Shown piece after piece: positions 18,100-26,425 of a stretch of 37,064 bases of DNA; within the stretch, counting starts at the first letter, position 1, and each line of letters opens with the position of its first letter. Origin of the DNA: Candidatus Aminicenantota bacterium (lineage in GTDB: Bacteria > Acidobacteriota > Aminicenantia > Aminicenantales > UBA4085); the NCBI GenBank assembly GCA_030691735.1, contig JAUYDS010000147.1, positions 1 through 37,064 of the forward strand. Direction: 5' to 3'. Position numbers and translations under genes: made by a program. The notes below the pieces were generated by a model that was not told the origin of the DNA, did not search any database, and saw nothing but the letters and a program-made list of their open reading frames with translations.

Positions 18100-19035
18100 T
18101 CAGAGCTTGGTCTCTTCGACTGTCTTGGCCACGACCCCGATCGTCTTCTGGAGCATGGCCTTCTCATCGTCGGCGAGTTTGATCTCGAAGATCTTCTCGA
18201 TGCCCTTGGCCCCGATCAGGCAGGGCACGCCAATGAACAGGCCCTTGACGCCGTATTCGCCTTCGCAGAGGGCCGCGCAAGGGAGGATGCGACGCTTGTT
18301 CTTGAGGTAGGATTCGGCCATGGTGATCGCGCTCCAAGCCGGGCTGAAGAAGGCCGAGCCCTTGCCGAAGAGCTTGACGATCTCGGTGCCAGCCTCCCGG
18401 GTCCGGGTGGCGAGCCTGTCGATCTGCTCCTTCGTGGCGATCTCGTTCAACGGGACGCCGCCGACCGTGGTCAAGCGGGGGAGGGGGACCATGTCCGGTC
18501 CGTGACCGCCCAAGACCGTTCCGGCCACATCCGCCACAGAGACGCCCAGCTCCATGGCGATGAAGGCGCGCCAGCGGGCCGTGTCTAGAGCTCCGGCCAT
18601 GCCGACGACCTGGTTTTTGGGAAACCCGGTCAGCTTGTAAAAGGCATAGACCATCGCGTCGAGCGGGTTCGTGACGATGATGCAGAAGGCCTTCGGGGCA
18701 GACTGCTTCACGCCGGCGGCGACCTGGGTGATGATCTGCAGGTTGACGGCGAGGAGGTCTTCGCGGGTCATGCCGGCCTGGCGCGGTTTGCCCGCGGTAA
18801 CGATGACCACGTCGGCGCCCTCGATGTCCTTGTAGTCGGACGTGCCGACGATGTTGGCGTCGTAGTTGCCGTGGGGAGCCATCTCCATGAGGTCGAGGGC
18901 TTTGCCCTTGGCCGGGTTCTCGAGCTCGGGGATGTCCAGGAGAACGATGTCCCCCATCTCTTTTTGCGCGGCGAGCATGGCCAGAATCTGTCCGATCTGG
19001 CCGCCGCCGATCAGGGCGATCTTCTTTCTCATCAA
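18100..19035 (-). CDS. mdh: Malate dehydrogenase (lactate/malate dehydrogenase family)
   Basis: KIALIGGGQIGQILAMLAA, VIVTAGKPRQAGMTREDLLAVN, IVTNPLDAMVYAFYKLTGFPKNQVVGMAGALDTARWR, LGGHGPDMVPL. Confidence 0.96.
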   Translation of the reverse strand: MMRKKIALIGGGQIGQILAMLAAQKEMGDIVLLDIPELENPAKGKALDLMEMAPHGNYDANIVGTSDYKDIEGADVVIVTAGKPRQAGMTREDLLAVNLQIITQVAAGVKQSAPKAFCIIVTNPLDAMVYAFYKLTGFPKNQVVGMAGALDTARWRAFIAMELGVSVADVAGTVLGGHGPDMVPLPRLTTVGGVPLNEIATKEQIDRLATRTREAGTEIVKLFGKGSAFFSPAWSAITMAESYLKNKRRILPCAALCEGEYGVKGLFIGVPCLIGAKGIEKIFEIKLADDEKAMLQKTIGVVAKTVEETKL

Positions 19036-19084
19036 CGCATCTCCTTTTTCAGAATTTAATGGTTCGTCGGGTCTGAGCCGAAGC

Positions 19085-20287
19085 TCAGCCTTTGACGTAG
19101 CCTTCCCAGGTCGAAGCGAGCTTCGGGCTCTGCAGCCAGTCCATGACGTAATCGGTGAAAGCGGTCCCGGTCGCCCCGGACGCGCGACCGGTGATGACCA
19201 TCCGCTTTTCGTACTGGCCGGTGATATCGAGCGCCATTTCGAGCGCCTTGCCTTTTTCGGGATAGCCGATGTGCCCGGCGAGCATGGCCGCGGCGCGGAT
19301 CATGCTGCAGGGGTCGGCGTACTGGGCCCGGCCCTCGGTGACCATCCGCGGCGCGGAACCGTGGATCGCTTCGAACATGGCGTATTGCTTGCCGATGTTG
19401 GCGCTCCCGGCCGTGCCGACGCCGCCCTGGAACTCGGCCGCCTCGTCCGTCAGGATGTCGCCGTAGAGGTTGGGCAGAACGAGCACCTGAAAGTCGCGGC
19501 GGCGCTTCTCGTCGATGAGCTTGGCCGTCATGATGTCGATATACCAGTCGTCGACCTCGATCCCCGGATACTCCTTGGCGATGCGGTAGAAGTTCTCCAG
19601 GAAGCGACCGTCCGTGGTTTTGATGACGTTGGCCTTGGTGACGCAAGTCACCCGTTTCCGGCCGTGTTTCTTGGCGTGTTCGAAAGCGAGCCGGCAGATG
19701 CGGTCCGCCCCGGGGGCGCTGATCAGGCGGAAGTCGATGGCGATGTCGGCGTCCACTTCTATACCGTAAGGTCCGAGGGCGTAGAGGTCCTCGGTGTTCT
19801 CGCGGAAGAAGATCCAGTCGATCCCCTGTTTGGGCACGCGGACCGGCCGGACATTGGCGAAGAGGTCGAGCTCTTTCCGCACAGCCACGTTGCAGCTCTC
19901 GATGTTGGGCCAGGGATCGCCCTTGCGGGGCGTGGTCGTGGGGCCCTTGAGCGTAACGTGGTATTTCTTGATCTCGGCCAGGACGTCGTCGGGGATGGCC
20001 TTTTTGTGGGCGGCGCGGTTCTCGATCGTCAATCCTTCGATGTCCTTGATGATGATTTTTCCGTTGGCGACCTCGTCCTTGAGCAGGAAATGCAGGACAC
20101 GCTTGGACTCGGTGGCGATGAACGGTCCGATGCCGTCGCCGGCGAGGATCCCGATCCGGATCGGTTTGATCTTGCCGTAATCGATCCAGTCGGGCATGGC
20201 CTTGATCTTTTCCATGCGGTTCATCTGGACTTCGAGCAATTTGCCGAAATGGGCGGTGGCCCGGTCGATAGCAGCTTTATCCATCAT
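19085..20287 (-). CDS. icd: Isocitrate dehydrogenase (isocitrate/isopropylmalate dehydrogenase family)
   Basis: GDGIGPFIATES, FRENTEDLYALG, NLYGDILTDEAAEFQGGVGTAGSANIG and FEAIHGSAPR. Cofactor specificity not assigned. Confidence 0.9.
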   Translation of the reverse strand: MMDKAAIDRATAHFGKLLEVQMNRMEKIKAMPDWIDYGKIKPIRIGILAGDGIGPFIATESKRVLHFLLKDEVANGKIIIKDIEGLTIENRAAHKKAIPDDVLAEIKKYHVTLKGPTTTPRKGDPWPNIESCNVAVRKELDLFANVRPVRVPKQGIDWIFFRENTEDLYALGPYGIEVDADIAIDFRLISAPGADRICRLAFEHAKKHGRKRVTCVTKANVIKTTDGRFLENFYRIAKEYPGIEVDDWYIDIMTAKLIDEKRRRDFQVLVLPNLYGDILTDEAAEFQGGVGTAGSANIGKQYAMFEAIHGSAPRMVTEGRAQYADPCSMIRAAAMLAGHIGYPEKGKALEMALDITGQYEKRMVITGRASGATGTAFTDYVMDWLQSPKLASTWEGYVKG

Positions 20288-20391
20288 ATCGTCCTCCCTC
20301 CAAAATTAATGAACGGAATAATTGAGAACAAAAATTCTATAATTTTTAGAGAGGAAAAGCAACAGGACAGGCCCTCGGGGAAAAAATCATT

Positions 20392-20420
20392 TTGACAATT
20401 TTCCGCCGCCGTTTTATATA
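20392..20420 (+). promoter_or_regulatory. Putative sigma70-like promoter for acnB
   Basis: TTGACA - 17 nt - TATATA. Confidence 0.65.
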
Positions 20421-20430
20421 CTAAATGAAG

Positions 20431-20485
20431 TTGTCATCGCGAGGAGCGCAGCGACGTGGCGATCCGACTCGAAGAGTCGTCTCGC
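20431..20485. repeat. REP-like interspersed repeat in the acnB 5' leader
   Basis: ttgtcatcgcgaggagcgcagcgacgtggcgatccgactcgaagagtcgtctcgc: outer GCGAG/CTCGC pairing and inner gactc-gaa-gagtc hairpin. It resembles the widely seen GTCATTGCGAGGAGCGAAGCGACGTGGCAATC repeat type. Confidence 0.6.
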
Positions 20486-20518
20486 TTTAACGAAGAAATC
20501 TGGTATTAGGAGCCGGCC

Positions 20519-23056
20519 ATGTTGGACAACTATTTTAAACAGGAAACCGAACGGAAAGCCCTGGGGATCCCTCCGCTGCCGCTGAATCCGGACGAAACGA
20601 AGGAGGTCTGCGACCTCCTCCAGAATCCGCCCGGAGGACGGGCGGAGGTTCTTCTCCATCTTCTCCAAGACCGCGTCGCGCCCGGCGTCGACCCGGCGGC
20701 GAAGGTCAAGGCCGAATGGCTGGTCCGAGTGGCCAAAAAGGAAGCCGCGTCCCCGGTTGTTTCGGGCGAGGATGCTCTCTTCCTGCTGGGGACCATGCGC
20801 GGCGGCTATAACGTCGGGCCGCTGATTGCGTTCCTCGAGGACCCGGGACTGGCCCCGAAGGCCGCCGAAGCTCTGAAGTCCATCGTCCTGGTCTACGGCG
20901 GATTCGAGGCCATCGTCCAGTTGTCCCCTAAAAACAAATATGCCCGCGAGATCCTCAAGTCCTGGGCGGACGGCGAGTGGTTCCTTTCGCGGCCCGAGCT
21001 CCCCGAGGCCCTCAGGCTGAGGGTCTTCAAGGTCGACGGCGAGATCAACACGGACGACTTCTCACCGGCCAAGCATGCCTCGACCCGCCCCGACATTCCT
21101 CTCCATGCCCTGTCGATGGGCGAAACCCGTTTCCCTGGCGGGATCAAGACCATCGCCCAGGTTCAGGCCGAAGGCCACCGGGTCGTGTTCGTCGGGGACG
21201 TGGTGGGAACGGGCTCCTCCCGGAAATCCGCCTGCAATTCCTTGATGTGGCACATCGGCGAAGATATCCCTTTCGTCCCCAACAAACGGCGGGGGGGCAT
21301 AGTTCTGGGCGGCAAGATCGCTCCCATTTTCTTCAATACGACCGAGGACTCCGGCGGGCTGCCGATCGGCGAGACGGATGTGACGGGTCTGAGGACGGGC
21401 CAGGCCATCGTCCTCGACCTGAAAAATCTCGCGATCCGGAACGAAGCGGGCGAAGTCCTGACGAAAGCGGCTTTGAAACCGGCGTCGCTCAGGGACGAAT
21501 TCCGGGCCGGCGGTCGCCTGAATTATATCATCGGCCGGGCTCTGACCAACCGGGCGCGGGCCGTCCTCGGCCTTCCCGAAGCGGCGTTCTTCGTTAAAAC
21601 CGTGAATCCGACGCCGAAGCCGGGCCAGGGCTTCACCCTGGCCCAGAAGATCGTCGGAAAAGCCTGCGGCGTCGACGGAGTCCTGCCCGGTTCGGCCAGC
21701 GAGCCCAGGATGGCCACGGTCGGCTCGCAGGACACGACCGGACCCATGACCGCCGATGAGCTCAAGGAATTGGCCTGTCTCGAATTCCAATGCGATCTGT
21801 TCATGCAGTCCTTCTGCCATACGGCCGCCTATCCGAAGACCGCGGACGTCAAGATGCACCGGACGCTTCCTCCGTTCATCGTCGAGCGGAAAGGCGTCGC
21901 CCTGAAGCCGGGCGACGGGGTTATCCATTCCTGGTTGAACCGGCTGATCCTGCCCGATACGATGGGCACGGGCGGCGACTCCCATACCCGCTTCCCGATC
22001 GGACTGAGCCTCCCCGCCGGATCGGGCTTGGTGGCCTTCGCCGGCGCGCTGGGGTTCATGCCGCTCGACATGTACGAGTCCGTTCTTGTCCGCTTCAAAG
22101 GAGCGCTGAATCCGGGCATCACCCTGCGGGACGTCGTCAACGCCATCCCTTACTTCGCCATCCAGGAAGGATGGCTGACGGTCGCTAAAAAGGGGAAAAA
22201 GAACATTTTCAACGACCGGATCCTGGAGATGGAAGGCCTCGAGGACTTGACCGTCGACCAGGCCTATGAGCTGACCGACGCCTCCGCGGAGCGCTCCGCG
22301 GCCGGCAGCGTCATCGCCCTCAAGCCGGATAAAGTGGCCAGGTTCCTCAAGAGCAATATCGCTCTGATGAAAAAGATGATCGAGCAGGGCTACCGGGACG
22401 CGGAGACCCTCAAGAAAAGAGTCTCCGCTTGCGAAAAATGGCTGGAAAAACCGGTCCTTCTTGAACGGGACAAGACCGCCGAATACGCGGCCGTCCTCGA
22501 GATCGACCTGGCCGCGATCAAGGAACCACTTCTGGCCTGTCCCAACGACCCGGACGATGTCAAGCCGCTGTCGCAGGTCGCGGGGGACCGGATCGAGGAG
22601 GTCTTCATCGGCTCGTGCATGGTTAACATCGGTCATTTCCGCGCTGTGGGGAGGATCTTTGATAAAGCGGCCTATCCGGGAACGCGCATCTGGATCACTC
22701 CACCGACGAAAATGGACGAGATCCAGCTCAAGAAAGAGGGCTTCTACTCGATCTATTCCCAGGTCGGGGCCCGGACCGAGATCCCGGGCTGCTCGTTGTG
22801 CATGGGCAACCAGGCCCGGGTCAAGCCCGGCGCCACGATCATTTCGACCTCGACCCGGAATTTCGATGACCGGATGGGCGACGGAGCCCGTGTCTATCTC
22901 GGGTCGGCGGAATTGGCCGCCGTCGCCGCGCTCAAAGGCCGGCTCCCCACGCCGGAGGAATATCTAGTCGTCATGAAGGAAAAGGTCTTTCCGTTTTCGG
23001 CCGACGTGTACCGCTATCTCCAGTTCGACGAGATGAAGGATTTTTCCTTGTTTTAA
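20519..23056 (+). CDS. acnB: Aconitate hydratase B (bifunctional aconitase/2-methylisocitrate dehydratase type)
   Basis: GRAEVLLHLLQDRVAPGVDPAAKVKAEWL N-domain, VGDVVGTGSSRKSACNSLMW, GSQDTTGPMTADELKELACLEFQ, TGGDSHTRFPIGLS and GCSLCMGNQARV. Confidence 0.96.
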   Translation: MLDNYFKQETERKALGIPPLPLNPDETKEVCDLLQNPPGGRAEVLLHLLQDRVAPGVDPAAKVKAEWLVRVAKKEAASPVVSGEDALFLLGTMRGGYNVGPLIAFLEDPGLAPKAAEALKSIVLVYGGFEAIVQLSPKNKYAREILKSWADGEWFLSRPELPEALRLRVFKVDGEINTDDFSPAKHASTRPDIPLHALSMGETRFPGGIKTIAQVQAEGHRVVFVGDVVGTGSSRKSACNSLMWHIGEDIPFVPNKRRGGIVLGGKIAPIFFNTTEDSGGLPIGETDVTGLRTGQAIVLDLKNLAIRNEAGEVLTKAALKPASLRDEFRAGGRLNYIIGRALTNRARAVLGLPEAAFFVKTVNPTPKPGQGFTLAQKIVGKACGVDGVLPGSASEPRMATVGSQDTTGPMTADELKELACLEFQCDLFMQSFCHTAAYPKTADVKMHRTLPPFIVERKGVALKPGDGVIHSWLNRLILPDTMGTGGDSHTRFPIGLSLPAGSGLVAFAGALGFMPLDMYESVLVRFKGALNPGITLRDVVNAIPYFAIQEGWLTVAKKGKKNIFNDRILEMEGLEDLTVDQAYELTDASAERSAAGSVIALKPDKVARFLKSNIALMKKMIEQGYRDAETLKKRVSACEKWLEKPVLLERDKTAEYAAVLEIDLAAIKEPLLACPNDPDDVKPLSQVAGDRIEEVFIGSCMVNIGHFRAVGRIFDKAAYPGTRIWITPPTKMDEIQLKKEGFYSIYSQVGARTEIPGCSLCMGNQARVKPGATIISTSTRNFDDRMGDGARVYLGSAELAAVAALKGRLPTPEEYLVVMKEKVFPFSADVYRYLQFDEMKDFSLF

Positions 23057-23078
23057 GCCTGAAGAAGGGAGTCCCAAT

Positions 23079-23837
23079 ATGATCAATCTCGAAGGCCGGA
23101 CGACGATCATCACCGGCGGATCTCGAGGCATCGGGCGGGCGGCCGCGATCCTCTTCGCTGAAGCGGGCAGCGATGTCGCGTTCAATTTCGCCTGCCGGGA
23201 GCAAGCCGCCCTCGAAGTTAAAGCCGAAGTCGAAAAAAAAGGCCGGCGCTGTCTGATCTTCAAGGCCGATATCGCCGAGGAAGCCGAGGTCCGGCGGATG
23301 GTGGAGGGGGTCGCCAAATCATGGGGCCATATCGATGTCCTCGTCAACAACGCCGGGATCTGGACCACCTTAGAGATGGGGGCCATGGACAGCGCCGTCC
23401 TGAAAGAGACGGTCGAGGTCAACATCAACAGCCTGTTCTATTTCTGCGATGCGGTCGTCCCTTATATGAAAAAGAACGGGCGCGGCTCGATCGTCAACGT
23501 CGGCTCGACGGCCGGGGTGAGGGGAGAGGCGCTCCATTCCCACTACGCCGCGTCCAAAGGTGCCATGCACGCCTTGACCAAGTCCCTGGCGGCCGAGCTC
23601 GGCCCGAGCGGCATCCGGGTCAACTGCGTCGCTCCCGGCTGGGTGGACACCGACATGTGCGCCGAGGTCTTCAGCGACGCGGCCTTCAAAGAAAGCGTCC
23701 GGCAATCGATTCCCCTGAAGCGGATCCCCCCGCCCGAGGATATCGCCGGCCCCATCCTCTTCCTGGCCTCTGATCTTGCCCGCCATATCAACGGAGCGAT
23801 CATCAACGTCAACGGAGGATCGGTCCTGTGCGGCTGA
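23079..23837 (+). CDS. SDR-family oxidoreductase
   Basis: TGGSRGIGRAAA, NNAG, and Ser/Tyr/Lys region NVGSTAGVRGEALHSHYAASKGAMHALTKSLAAELGPSGIRVNCVAPGWVDTDM. Confidence 0.92.
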   Translation: MINLEGRTTIITGGSRGIGRAAAILFAEAGSDVAFNFACREQAALEVKAEVEKKGRRCLIFKADIAEEAEVRRMVEGVAKSWGHIDVLVNNAGIWTTLEMGAMDSAVLKETVEVNINSLFYFCDAVVPYMKKNGRGSIVNVGSTAGVRGEALHSHYAASKGAMHALTKSLAAELGPSGIRVNCVAPGWVDTDMCAEVFSDAAFKESVRQSIPLKRIPPPEDIAGPILFLASDLARHINGAIINVNGGSVLCG

Positions 23838-23854
23838 GGGGGCCAAATATTCGC

Positions 23855-23882
23855 TTGACATCGAAAAGAGCCTTATGATAAT
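23855..23882 (+). promoter_or_regulatory. Putative sigma70-like promoter for the M23 peptidase
   Basis: TTGACA - 16 nt - GATAAT. Confidence 0.6.
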
Positions 23883-23905
23883 CATTCAAGCGTATTTGTG
23901 ATGAC

Positions 23906-24796
23906 ATGGGAAAGAGTTTTCTGTCGCTGATCATCATTCCTCATACGAAATCCGACTCTCGAACTCTGTCTTTTTCCAAGAAAGCCATTAAATTCGCCCT
24001 GTGGGGGACGATCGTGGCCGGGGTGTTCATTCTGGGCATGACGGCCGACTACGTCCGGATCAAGTTTACCGGCCACAGATACTCGGCCTTGTTGAGCGAG
24101 AACCAGCAGCAGAAAGAAACGATCAAGCAGTACGAAGGCTCGATCGGCGCACTCCAGGAAAAGGCTAAAAGTTTCGAGAACAAAATCGATGTCCTCAACC
24201 TTATGGCCGGCTTCAAATCCCCGGATAAGCTGCAGGACCCGGGGGTCGGGGATTATCCCCGGTCCGGCCCGGTCTTCTCGGCGTCGCCGCCCCAGATCTC
24301 ATCGGGTAACCTCCAGAACATCCAGCAGAGAACGGACGACATCCAGAAGAATCTGGACACGCTGGCGAACTTCTTCGAAACCCAATCGTCGCGGCTGGCC
24401 GCGACGCCGTCCATCAAGCCCGTCGTCGGAGGCCTGATCTCCTCGGCTTTCGGCGTGAGACCGGACCCCTTTACCGGACAACAGACATTTCATTGGGGGA
24501 TCGATATCGTCGCGGCCTGGGGAAATCCGGTGATCGCTCCGGCGGATGGATTCGTCTTAACGGTCAGCAGCGACAAATTTTACGGGAACTCCATCACCCT
24601 GAGCCATGGGCTCGGCGTGACCACGCTCTACGGGCATTTGAGCAAGATCGGCGTGGGAGAAGGCCAGAAGGTCAAAAGGGGAGACGTGATCGGCAACGTC
24701 GGGAACACCGGAAAGGCGCTCGGACCCCATCTCCACTACGAAGTCCACCTCAACAGCAAGCCCGTCAACCCCTATAATTATCTCCTCGACGAGTAA
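23906..24796 (+). CDS. Membrane-anchored M23-family (LytM) peptidoglycan peptidase
   Basis: N-terminal TM helix, coiled coil, then SSAFGVRPDPFTGQQTFHWGIDI...GNSITLSHGLGVTTLYGHLSK...GNTGKALGPHLHYEVHLNSKPVNP. Confidence 0.93.
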   Translation: MGKSFLSLIIIPHTKSDSRTLSFSKKAIKFALWGTIVAGVFILGMTADYVRIKFTGHRYSALLSENQQQKETIKQYEGSIGALQEKAKSFENKIDVLNLMAGFKSPDKLQDPGVGDYPRSGPVFSASPPQISSGNLQNIQQRTDDIQKNLDTLANFFETQSSRLAATPSIKPVVGGLISSAFGVRPDPFTGQQTFHWGIDIVAAWGNPVIAPADGFVLTVSSDKFYGNSITLSHGLGVTTLYGHLSKIGVGEGQKVKRGDVIGNVGNTGKALGPHLHYEVHLNSKPVNPYNYLLDE

Positions 24797-25743
24797 TCCT
24801 CGCCTCTCCTTCCCATCAAAACGTCCGAAGGTCGGATCCGACCGTTCAGAGAGAAGGAGAACGCGTCCATGGGGCCTTTGTTTTCGGGCTGCAAACGCTG
24901 AATCCGATAGAGGGCTTGATCCCCACAGCGGACATCGATGCCTTCGCGGCGGACCACCACCACTTCTCCCGGCGCTCCTTCGTTCTTCGGCCCGGCCAAG
25001 GCCGTCCCTTTGAGGAGGATCAGGCGCCGCTCCTTGAAAAGGACGTAAGCCGACGGACGGGGGGTGAAGGCCCGGACCCGGCGATCGACGAGGGCGGCCT
25101 CGACGGTCCAATCGATGATCCCGTCTTCTTTTCGGAGCTTGGGGGCCAAGGTGGCCCGCTCATGGTCCTGGGGAACGGGGACGATCGTATCGATGCGGGC
25201 CAGCGTGTCGAGGAGAAGCTCGGCGCCGAGCTGGGACAGCCGGTCCTCGAGCTCGCCGGCGGTCTCGCCGGCGCGGATGTCCGTCTCGGCCGTCGAGAGG
25301 ACCTCGCCTTCGTCCATTTTCTCGTTCAACCGGAAGACCGTGATCCCCGTTCGCTCTTCACCGTTCAGGAGAGCCCATTGGACGGGGCAAGCGCCCCGGT
25401 ACCTCGGAAGAAGCGAGAAATGGACGTTGATGGAATGAAGACGCGGGAGATCGATGATCGAAGCCGGGATGATCTGGCCGTAGGCGACCACGACATGGAT
25501 ATCGGCCCGAACGTCCCTGATCTTCTCGAACGCGGCGGGGTCTTTGCGGATGCGCTCCGGCTGAAGGACGGGGATGGAACGTTCAAGGGCGAACCTTTTG
25601 ACCGGGGCGGCTGTCAGTCTTCGGCCTCGGCCGGAAGGCCGGTCCGGCTGGGTGACGACCAGCTCAACGGCATGGCCTTCTCCGAGAAGGGCGGCCAGCG
25701 AGGGCAGGGCCGCCTCTGGACTGCCGAAAAAGACCAGGCGCAT
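24778..25743 (-). CDS. fmt: Methionyl-tRNA formyltransferase
   Basis: MRLVFFGSPEAALPSLAALL, VTQPDRPSGRGRRL, HSINVHFSLLPRYRGACPVQWALLNGEERTGIT. ATG overlaps the def stop. Confidence 0.96.
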   Translation of the reverse strand: MRLVFFGSPEAALPSLAALLGEGHAVELVVTQPDRPSGRGRRLTAAPVKRFALERSIPVLQPERIRKDPAAFEKIRDVRADIHVVVAYGQIIPASIIDLPRLHSINVHFSLLPRYRGACPVQWALLNGEERTGITVFRLNEKMDEGEVLSTAETDIRAGETAGELEDRLSQLGAELLLDTLARIDTIVPVPQDHERATLAPKLRKEDGIIDWTVEAALVDRRVRAFTPRPSAYVLFKERRLILLKGTALAGPKNEGAPGEVVVVRREGIDVRCGDQALYRIQRLQPENKGPMDAFSFSLNGRIRPSDVLMGRRGEDYSSRR

Positions 25744-26255
25744 CAGGTCTTTCTCTTTTCGGCCTGGCGCTTGAATTTCTTCTTGATCAGATTGCGCTTG
25801 AGGGGCGACAGCCATTCGATGAACAGCTTGCCGTTGATGTGGTCGACCTCGTGGCACAGGACGCGGGCCATCAGGTCGGTCGCCTCGATGGTGCACTCTC
25901 GTCCGTTGAGATCCAGGCCTTTGACCTTGACCTTCTGGGGACGGGCGACCTTTTCGAAGACCTCCGGAACGGACAGGCAGCCTTCATCGCGGATCACCTT
26001 GCCCTCCTGCTCGAGGATCTCGGGGTTGACGAGAACGATCACCTCGCCCTCTTTCTCTCCGACGGACAGGTCCACGGTGATCAGGCGTCGGCTGACGCTG
26101 ACTTGGGGAGCGGAAAGGCCGAGGCCGGGCGCTGCGTGCATGGTCTCGATCATGTCCGCCGCGAGGCGGCGGACGGCATCATCGATTTTTTCAATCGGCT
26201 CGGCTTTTTTGACGAGCGTCGGATGCCCGAGCTTGAGGATGTTGAGAACGGCCAT
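25743..26255 (-). CDS. def: Peptide deformylase
   Basis: GLGLSAPQ, EGCLSVPE and CHEVDHINGKLF motifs. Confidence 0.97.
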   Translation of the reverse strand: MAVLNILKLGHPTLVKKAEPIEKIDDAVRRLAADMIETMHAAPGLGLSAPQVSVSRRLITVDLSVGEKEGEVIVLVNPEILEQEGKVIRDEGCLSVPEVFEKVARPQKVKVKGLDLNGRECTIEATDLMARVLCHEVDHINGKLFIEWLSPLKRNLIKKKFKRQAEKRKT

Positions 26256-26300
26256 AATCGTTTTTCCAGGACTATTTTAGCATAAAAAAACGGAGACATA

Positions 26301-26354
26301 TAATTCGCAGACACATACCGAATTCATGCCAATTCGGTATGTGTCTGCGAATTA
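26301..26354. repeat. Perfect 24-bp inverted repeat, 6-nt spacer
   Basis: taattcgcagacacataccgaatt - catgcc - aattcggtatgtgtctgcgaatta. Confidence 0.95.
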
Positions 26355-26383
26355 CGGGGACTCGTGACAAGCACACGCCCCCT

Positions 26384-26411
26384 AAAAAAAGGGACGCGTC
26401 CCCTTTTTTTT
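26384..26411 (-). terminator. Intrinsic terminator after the OPT transporter (potentially bidirectional)
   Basis: aaaaaaa-gggacgcgtccc-c-tttttttt: GC palindrome with an A tract on one side and a T tract on the other, 15 nt past the OPT stop on the minus strand. Confidence 0.8.
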
Positions 26412-26425
26412 GGTCCTCGAGCGCC

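Noticed and set aside
18866-20395. 509-aa plus ORF antisense to icd and the mdh N-terminus
   Set aside because: Shadow ORF; both minus-strand frames carry clear enzyme motifs.
21062-22636. 524-aa minus ORF antisense to acnB
   Set aside because: Shadow ORF from high third-position GC of a confident aconitase gene; the translation is rich in Arg/Asp/Gly with no domain motif.
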